The translations under genes and the position numbers were made by a program. A stretch of 13,927 nucleotides of DNA from Bisporella sp. PMI_857 (taxonomy: Eukaryota > Ascomycota > Leotiomycetes > Helotiales > Helotiaceae): NCBI GenBank assembly GCA_021307315.1, contig JAJSPD010000245.1, forward strand, positions 1 to 13,927, written 5' to 3'. This document shows positions 8,162 through 13,927 of this stretch, one piece after another (within the stretch, counting starts at the first letter, position 1; each line of letters starts with the position of its first letter). The notes beneath the pieces are model-generated. The model did not search any database. It saw only the letters and a program-made list of their open reading frames with translations, and was not told the origin of the DNA.

Positions 8162-8664
8162 AATCAGGCACCTTTAGACACTATTAATTAGCTTTAAGTA
8201 AACGTAGATAGATATAATCAAACAATCAAGCTGAGTATGAGCTTGCAATTAGAAATTTTCCGTGGCTGAAATCCAGCCTAAGCCTTTCGTTTTATCATAA
8301 CATTGACCATCATCTTCTTCATGGCTACTACTTTCCAATATTTGTGAAAATCCAGATTCTCCTAACTCAGATTACTGCGGACCTCTCAGGTCCCAATGGA
8401 ATTCCGCGAGACTACTAGGCGCACGCAGCCGCGAGGATATTAATTCAAGAAGAGTGCCGTGCCTAGAATGGAGGAGTCGCGAGTAGAGAGCTTCGAGGAT
8501 ATGGGTGCTAATAGAAGAAAGGCTGTAGAAGCGCACAACTCACTGAAGAAAGTTTATAGAAGTGTCAGTCGCCCAGAAGATTTCTTCTGGACGAAGGTTT
8601 TTTGATCCGAAACACTTCCACAAGATTGTGCAAGGAAGATCAGCTCTTCCCGTAGGCTAGTTTG
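8162..8664. other. Intergenic region between the ferric reductase and the hAT element
   Basis: No gene seen on either strand. It should contain the reductase 3' UTR. A perfect 8-bp inverted repeat, CCAGAAGA-tt-TCTTCTGG, lies at 8573-8590. Composition is intermediate between the genes to the left and the AT-rich block to the right. Confidence 0.45.
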
Positions 8665-8695
8665 CAGTGTAGCCAGTAGTGTGTACGCCGTAATT

Positions 8696-8814
8696 ACTGC
8701 AGTAATTTGATGCCTTATTACCACTGCAGTACAGATTCCTCCCACAAATACGCACTGAATAGTACTGCAGTAATATACTTCCTTTGTCATACGCACGGCG
8801 TAATACGGCGTAAT
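8696..8814. repeat. Cluster of short palindromic and tandem repeats at the hAT 3' end
   Basis: Three exact copies of ACTGCAGTA occur at 8696-8704, 8723-8731 and 8764-8772. The first sits inside a perfect 16-bp palindrome, AATTACTGCAGTAATT (8692-8707). Two head-to-tail copies of ACGGCGTAAT follow at 8795-8804 and 8805-8814, and a related ACGCCGTAAT lies at 8685-8694. Subterminal repeats of this kind bind the transposase in known hAT elements; that role is inferred here. Confidence 0.6.
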
Positions 8815-8881
8815 ACAGCATACTAGAGTATAATTACACGTGACTTATATATCCTTTTGCTTTTCCTTTACTTTCCAACTC

Positions 8882-10704
8882 TTATTCACTTATTTTTTCC
8901 TTTGATTCAAAAGCTTTTACTTTATGCCAGGACTTTAAACACTTTAAAGCTTTAATCACTTTTACTAAAAGCTTATTACGGCGATCTGTAACTGTAATTT
9001 TGCAAAACGAAAAAAAACGTTCTAGCTCTGCATTTATTGCAGGAATAAAAAGCAAGTTTAGAGCCATTTTGCTCAAATTAGAGTATATAGCCTGCTGCTC
9101 AGATGCTAGCTACCAGTTTTTCATATCTTTAAAGTCGTAGTGTGGCAGTGAACTGCAATATCGAGTATATTCGTCCTGAGATAAAGTCGTCGGCACTTTT
9201 GCTTTTAAAGAGTTTTTCCACTAAGTAAACTTATTTGGCGTTGCGTATGTAAAAGCAAGAACTCGGCTAGTAGCAGCAGCAGTAGCTTTGCTTAAAAGTT
9301 TTTTATAGCTTGTAAGCATATACTTCTTTTTTTATAGCTCCTTTAGCGCGGTTTTAGCTGGGCCTTACTACTTACACATTTAGTGCTTTTCAATATATTG
9401 CCACTTATAGGCCGGATAAAGGACAAGTGCGCCTACGTATGCCGGTGTTTCACTAGAAAAAGCATAGTATTTATTTAGCTTTGCCCAGCTAAAGTTAATA
9501 CAAGTACTTATAACTAAGTCGTTCTTATATTGAGCTTTGCTCTTTTTATATTGTTAAAGAATGAAATCTAAAACAGAAAATACTTCGTTAAAAGTATTAT
9601 AGTTTGATTCTAAAACCTTGGTCGTATATGCGAAGTTAGTAAAAAAACTTTTAACTTATAAGTTAAGGATTAATGATTAGTATCAAAATTAAAAAGAAAA
9701 ATAAAAAAATAAAACACTTTACTTTGCTTAAAAGGGCCTAGTCTTTAGGCAATAGTCGATCCAGATTTAGCTCTTTCTCGAAGTATTGCGCAAAGAACCG
9801 GTTTACAGCCTTTTGTAAAAGGATAGCTTCGCTAAGCATTTTGTCCCAAAAGTTTCACCGGGTGCTATTATCTCGAGCGATATTTCTGCTTCTTGAAATA
9901 GCTTTTTATTGTTGTTTTTGTTGTGCGGTACGTTTAATGTAAGTAACAAAATTACGAAGCTTGCTAAGTGGTCCGAGCCTTTTTTACTGGTTTATTTTAT
10001 CCTGAATTGTTTCAAAAGCTTCGGCTTAGTTAACAAATAGGAAAAACTGTGCCGATAAGTTAATAATATAGCCGATATATCGGATTCGATAGTGCTTTGC
10101 GTTATAATCAATATTCCACGAGTTATATGCGCCTAGATAAAATTAGAACAAATATCAAAGTAATCGAGTATTACTTACGATCCTTAAATTTTCGCATTAT
10201 AGTATTATTATTTGTCGCATTGTCCATCTGTATGTATCCTAACTTACTACTAATTCTCCAGTCGGCTACTACTTTTTGTAGATATTTAGCAAGGTTCTCT
10301 CTGGAGTGCTCTTTCTTCATTTTAACAAGTACTAGAGTAGTACTCTTAAGTTGGCCATCTTAAGCGATATAATGGCTAACAAGTCCTAGGATTAGTAAGT
10401 TATTTGGTGATGTCCAGAGGTCACAGCTAATGTAAATATCGGTCAAAGCACTATACAGCTTCGACTTTATCTGTTCTTGTTGAGAATTGGTGGTGTAGCC
10501 CACCCGTAAGGCATGGGCCATACCTTATGTAATAGCTTAGTCATCAGTGAAAGGGTAAAACCCCTTTCACTGAGCGACCTTAAATAGTTCTACAATCAAG
10601 TCAATTCATCTTTTTGAACTACTGCACTTAAGCAGACTTGTGTACAGCACAAGCTTCCACTAATACCTATTTAACAGGTTATAAGCCCGGCTTTGCACTG
10701 TAAG
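8882..10704 (-). pseudogene. hAT transposase, broken by frameshifts and nonsense changes
   Basis: Read right to left, three frames supply consecutive parts of one transposase. From about 10700 to 10170: QEQIKSKLYSALTDI, then CDLWTSPN (10402-10425), KEHSRENLAKYL and MDNATNNN (10204-10227). From about 10150 to 9725: GYIINLSAQF, KRLGPLSKL, NFVTYIKRT, ARDNSTR and KELNLDRLLPKD. From about 9660 to the TAA at 8882: FNEVFSVLDFIL, STCINFSWAKLNKYYAF, ETPAYVGALVLYPAYKWQY and the dimerisation domain IPAINAELERFFS (9008-9046), then DRRNKL and ALKCLKSW. Frames shift near 9660-9725 and 10140-10190. Several stops stand where the family has Trp, for example the TAGs at 9110-9112 and 9221-9223, as expected from TpG-to-TpA RIP changes. 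The N-terminal BED-finger region is not recognisable. The gene cannot make active transposase. Confidence 0.88.
10544..10573. repeat. 12-bp inverted repeat inside the hAT remnant
   Basis: TCAGTGAAAGGG (10544-10555) and CCCTTTCACTGA (10562-10573) are perfect reverse complements separated by TAAAAC. On the minus strand the sequence coincides with the part of the transposase reading KGFYPFT, so it may be a coincidence of coding sequence rather than a functional hairpin. Confidence 0.55.
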
Positions 10705-10813
10705 TATACGAAAAAAACCAAAAGAAAAAAGCTAATCGAAAATAAAGTAAACTGTCAAAAACGACTATTTGCAGCCTAACGGACTTATCACGACAGTAAA
10801 AGTTATACAAAAA

Positions 10814-10898
10814 GCAACAAACAGCTAATAACACGAAAACAACGGACCGCTAAAAGCAACGAACTGCTAATAAAACAGCAACGAACTGCTAGTCGAAC
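10814..10898. repeat. Four degenerate 21-22-bp tandem repeats
   Basis: Units start at 10814, 10835, 10856 and 10878. The last two share GCAACGAACTGCTA exactly; the first two vary as GCAACAAACAGCTAATA and AACAACGGACCGCTAA. They lie just beyond the recognisable hAT transposase and before the copia region, so they may be hAT subterminal repeats or part of a copia LTR. Confidence 0.55.
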
Positions 10899-10948
10899 TT
10901 ACGGAGTATACAAATTGCTATTTTAATTATATCAACAAAATTTTAACC

Positions 10949-11026
10949 CGAAACTACTATACAACAGTTTTAATTTTATTTACAATACGAAAACTACTAT
11001 ACGACAGTTTTTTACTTTTTATTCGA
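10949..11026. repeat. Two 39-bp imperfect tandem repeats
   Basis: Units at 10949-10987 and 10988-11026 share CGAAA(A)CTACTATAC(A/G)ACAGTTTT followed by a T-rich tail. They lie 50 bp after the 21-22-bp repeats, in the interval where the hAT and copia elements should meet. Function unknown. Confidence 0.5.
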
Positions 11027-11029
11027 ACT

Positions 11030-13927
11030 TTGCTAAACGTATTTAATAAAAAGCTAAGCGCAATTCGACATAAATTATATTAACAAAGCAAAGCGACTTT
11101 AAAAACACTTAGTTAAAAAATATAGCAAAAATAGTTTAAGTTATTCGAACTATACATAATTAAAAAAAAAAAATTTCGTTTTAAAAAAACAGTAGCAAAA
11201 TACGTATAAATTGCTTTTACACTTAAAACAAACGAAACGCCGAACAAGTTATAAAATATTAAAAAAAAAAAAAACACAAAATAGCATTTACGAAAGCATT
11301 TTATATACTAACAATTTGCGTAACTTTACCGACAACGAATATATAAAAAAATTCGAGTTTGTAAAAAAAAAATAAACAAATTGCGGCTTAAATACTTTAA
11401 GTTTCGACTGTAAACTCGCTGTAAAAATCTAAGTAAACTTACAACGTTTAAAATAAAACTAAACGCAAATATTTAAAGCTTTTAAATTAAGCTTAAAAAA
11501 CTACAACGTTGTATTACAAATGCCGAGTTTACTTTAGCTACAGCTTTTAATAAAAAACGACTGTTCGAATACTTTTTTGCAAAATTACTTTTAAACTACG
11601 CAGTAATTCGCGCAACGCTAAATGCTTAACTAAGCTTAACTGTTTAAAACAAGTTGTTTATTTTGCAAACTTAAAAAAACTAGCTTAAAGCAAATTAAAT
11701 TAAAACTGCAGCAATCGCAGTTAGCAGTTTCAAACTGCAAATATACTTCGAAACTCGAAAACAAGTTTTAAAGCCGAAAAGCTAAATGCTAATGTGCAAA
11801 AGCTGTAATTACCGGTTTACTAATTGCAAATAAAAAAAAATTGCTAAAACTACAGTTCGCGAAAAGCGACAAGCTTAACGCCGACGTTGTAATTAACAAA
11901 ACTTAAAAATAAAATACAAACGTGTAAAAAAAAAACATTACAAACTGAATTAAACTTAAAAACGTTATTGTTAAACTTCGACTTAAAAAAGCTTATTTAC
12001 AACTCGAACAATAATAAAACGGCCGCGATTTTTTTAAAAAGCGCTGTAAAATTTTTATTTTTAATAAGCTTTAAACTCCGAAGCTTTTTTTTATATAACT
12101 AACTAATTTTACTTTTTTAAGCGTTATTAGTTAAAATACCGAAACGCAAAATAAAAGTTAAAAAAAAGCAGTTAAAATCAAATTAATAAAACAGTTAAAC
12201 TACGAGTAAAAAGCAAAAATTTTTTGTTGTTAAATGTATTATACGTTTTTAAACTAAAAGTAAATTTTTTTTAAACAAAAAAGTTTGTACAAATAGTTTT
12301 ACAAGCTTTTTCGACAATAAGTGCATATAGTACAAAAAAAGTAACTGTACAGTTATTACAGCACGTTTACAATAAAGTTTATATAGTTACTAATATCGCC
12401 GACAGCTACAATAAAACAGCGTTTATAACAAAAAAAGTGTATAAACTATTTTTTAAGTCGGCTTAAAAAACTAAGTAAAAAAAGCTTAGTTAACAACTTT
12501 TTTTAAAGTAATTTAAATTAGCAAAAAAGCTCGTTTCGACTTGCAATTTTGCTGCTGTCTTTTTTTGCAGTTAAAAGTTAAATACGAATATAGCAAATTA
12601 CTTAGCTACGAACTGCAATAGTAAAGCAACGGCTCGCTATTAGTTGTATTACCGACGATTTGTACATTTAAAAAAAAAGTAATTGTAAGTTTTATACTGT
12701 AACAATACTAAAAAACAAAATTAAAGTTTTACTTTTTAATTACGTTTGTAAAGTTTGTATATTAACTAAAATAAAAAACCGTTTTAACTGTAAACTAATA
12801 CTATAAAAACTTTATATTTTCGATTTAGTGTTTGTAAACGTATACAACTTTTTTTTACTACAGTTCGCAAAAACAAATATTTTGCGAAATAATCGACAAC
12901 GCAACTCGAAAATGTAAACTTTTACTACGAAAACTAAAAAAAAAGTAGTTTTTTGTTTACGTTTTAAAAAAAACAATAAACTAAAGTCCGGCTGTAAAGT
13001 CGTAAACGTAAAGTTAAACAACGCTGCAAAACTAAAAAAGCTTTTAAACGACTAGTACCGACAAAATAGCATTCGACTATAATATACTGTCGTTTACGAA
13101 TTTTATTAAAATAGTATTGCGAAAAATGTATTTAAACAGCCGAAAACTTTGCAAAACTATACTTAAAAAAGCAAGCTTATTTATAAAGTTTTAAAATAAA
13201 CTGTAAAAACTAACGTATACTTGCGAAATGTACTGCAACAAAGCTAATAATTAACAACAAAAAATTTACTCGAAAAAGCTTATACAAGTAAAAAACTTTC
13301 GATCGACTATATTCGCGTATAAAAAAGCAAGTGCTATTTATATATAAATCCGAAATTACTTTTCGCCGAAAAAAAGCATAACAAGCTTGTAAACAAAAGC
13401 GCGTTAGCGTATTTATAAACTATTGTTAAAACACGATTACTAATTAAAGTTTACGCGCTAAACTTTAAATACACATTAAAGCTAAAATAATACAATCGAT
13501 AAAAACGTTAAAAAAAAAACAGTAAAACTTAAGCTACAAAGCGCAAAAGCTCGCAAAGTACACTGAACTCGCTTTTAACAAAACTTTTAAAAAGCGCTTT
13601 TTTAGTACTAGTACAGCAAAAAAAAAATTGCTTTTTAAACTGTCGATTTAAAGTTTATACTTAAAGTAATAAACAATTTTAAAATTCGAATACTAGCAGA
13701 AGCAAGTTACAAAAGCAGCGAGTTACTGTAAAACTTAAAAAAATGCTACAGTCGAAACGGCTAACAAACGAACAGCGAGCTATTAATAAAAAGTTAGTAT
13801 TTTAAAAGCCGAACTTTTATTAAACACGTTCAACAATTTAACTATTAAACATATTTAACAAAATGCTTTAAACTTAAAAACAACTAAACTAAAAATTTTA
13901 ATTTTCGAAAACTTTTTAATTTTTTAA
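11030..13927 (+). mobile_element. RIP-degraded Ty1/copia LTR retrotransposon, truncated by the window edge
   Basis: The integrase remnant at 12660-13490 shows the element type and plus orientation. GAG-pre-integrase at about 12.7 kb implies a 5' end roughly 1.7-2 kb earlier, consistent with the end of the hAT remnant near 10.8-11.0 kb; the exact start is not visible. Reverse transcriptase, RNase H and the 3' LTR would lie right of 13927. From 13491 to the edge only AT-rich sequence with frequent stops is seen, matching the poorly conserved linker between integrase and reverse transcriptase. Confidence 0.6.
12660..13490 (+). pseudogene. Ty1/copia GAG-pre-integrase and integrase, RIP-inactivated
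   Basis: One plus-strand frame with many stops carries the ordered landmarks of copia integrase. IKVLLFNYVCKVCILTK has the C-x2-C (12747-12758) of the GAG-pre-integrase zinc site. CKVVNVKLNNAAKLKKLL (12993-13046) matches the KV..VRLDNA.EL block, followed by YTVVYE (13083-13100). The block at 13110-13133 fits the QNGVAER region, and NVYLRN fits the YLRNRLP region. KKLSIDYIRV then KCYLYINPK fits the block that reads SHLRVWGSKCYVHI in fungal copia. Against that alignment the three catalytic acids read Asn (12837-12839), Asn (13017-13019) and Lys (13122-13124), each explained by one G-to-A change. Together with the stops this means no active integrase. The assignment is from memory of the family, without a database search. 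Confidence 0.75.

Larger units (their letters stand above)
8665..10740 (-). mobile_element. RIP-degraded hAT-superfamily DNA transposon
   Basis: The element is defined by the hAT transposase remnant on the minus strand. Its left edge is proposed at CAGTGTAGCC (8665-8674), because hAT terminal repeats often begin CAG and a dense set of short palindromic repeats follows (8685-8814), as at hAT ends. The preceding 8 bases, CTAGTTTG, would be the target-site duplication, but I could not find the matching right terminus or second copy. The right edge is therefore approximate: transposase-like sequence fades near 10700-10740. The element is non-autonomous by decay. Confidence 0.65.
10741..12659. other. 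AT-rich RIP-degraded stretch; probable copia 5' LTR and gag/protease
   Basis: No intact gene. It is very AT-rich, with abundant TpA. In 11401-11460 I count 7 TpA against 2 ApT, and CpA+TpG 3 against ApC+GpT 11, both strongly RIP-like. Its position upstream of the copia integrase suggests the 5' LTR, gag and protease of that element. Open segments such as plus 12284-12451 (containing VYIVTNIADSYNKTAF) are evidently coding-derived but I cannot assign them. No LTR boundary or primer-binding site is legible. Confidence 0.5.

Noticed and set aside
8692..8814. CRISPR-like array from the regularly recurring ACTGCAGTA
   Set aside because: The repeat is 9 bp and palindromic with uneven spacing, and the genome is eukaryotic; hAT subterminal repeats explain it better.
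11781..11835. Cysteines resembling a gag zinc knuckle (CKSCNYRFTNC)
   Set aside because: The spacing does not match C-x2-C-x4-H-x4-C, and no neighbouring gag sequence could be recognised to support it.
12812..13021. 69-codon minus-strand frame in the AT-rich block
   Set aside because: The opposite strand carries the copia integrase landmarks; this frame is open only because stops are unevenly distributed in AT-rich antisense.
10741..13927. Possible mitochondrial or contaminant origin of the AT-rich block
   Set aside because: RIP-type dinucleotide ratios and recognisable copia integrase landmarks indicate degraded nuclear repeats.

Overview
The window looks like nuclear DNA of a filamentous ascomycete (Pezizomycotina). 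The evidence is a HET-domain gene, a fungal ferric reductase with three introns of 47-51 bp carrying CTAAC/CTAAT branch sites, a GPI-type cysteine-rich secreted protein, and transposons degraded in the manner of repeat-induced point mutation (RIP). RIP is established only for fungi of this group. The sequence does not let me name a genus.

Layout. Bases 1-151 may hold the tail of a broken upstream gene. Bases 775-1425 (+) encode a small secreted cysteine-rich protein with a Ser/Thr-rich stalk and a GPI-anchor-like tail. Bases 2057-3943 (+) encode an intact, intronless HET-domain protein of the heterokaryon-incompatibility family. Bases about 4790-5766 (+) are a piece of a non-LTR (LINE) retrotransposon that stops inside the reverse transcriptase domain. 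Bases 6327-8161 (+) are a four-exon ferric-chelate reductase of 562 residues, with a TATA box at 6223.

From about 8665 the window changes character. Bases 8665 to about 10740 are a RIP-damaged hAT DNA transposon on the minus strand. Its transposase can still be followed through three frames, from the DLWTSPN region to the C-terminal dimerisation domain. From about 10.9 kb to the right edge the DNA is very AT-rich (17 G/C in the 60 bases 11401-11460) and TpA-rich. On the plus strand, at 12660-13490, I can read a Ty1/copia GAG-pre-integrase and integrase. By my alignment, all three catalytic acidic residues have been replaced through G-to-A changes. The reverse transcriptase and 3' LTR would lie beyond the window.

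The genes do not form an obvious pathway. The picture is an accessory chromosomal segment: a surface/secreted protein gene, an allorecognition-type gene and an iron-reductase gene beside an AT-rich RIP-inactivated transposon block. I found no tRNA, rRNA or CRISPR. No previously undescribed system is clearly demonstrated. The most useful leads are the duplicated 12-cysteine GPI protein, the unusual splice acceptors of the reductase, and the palindromic repeat cluster at the hAT end.
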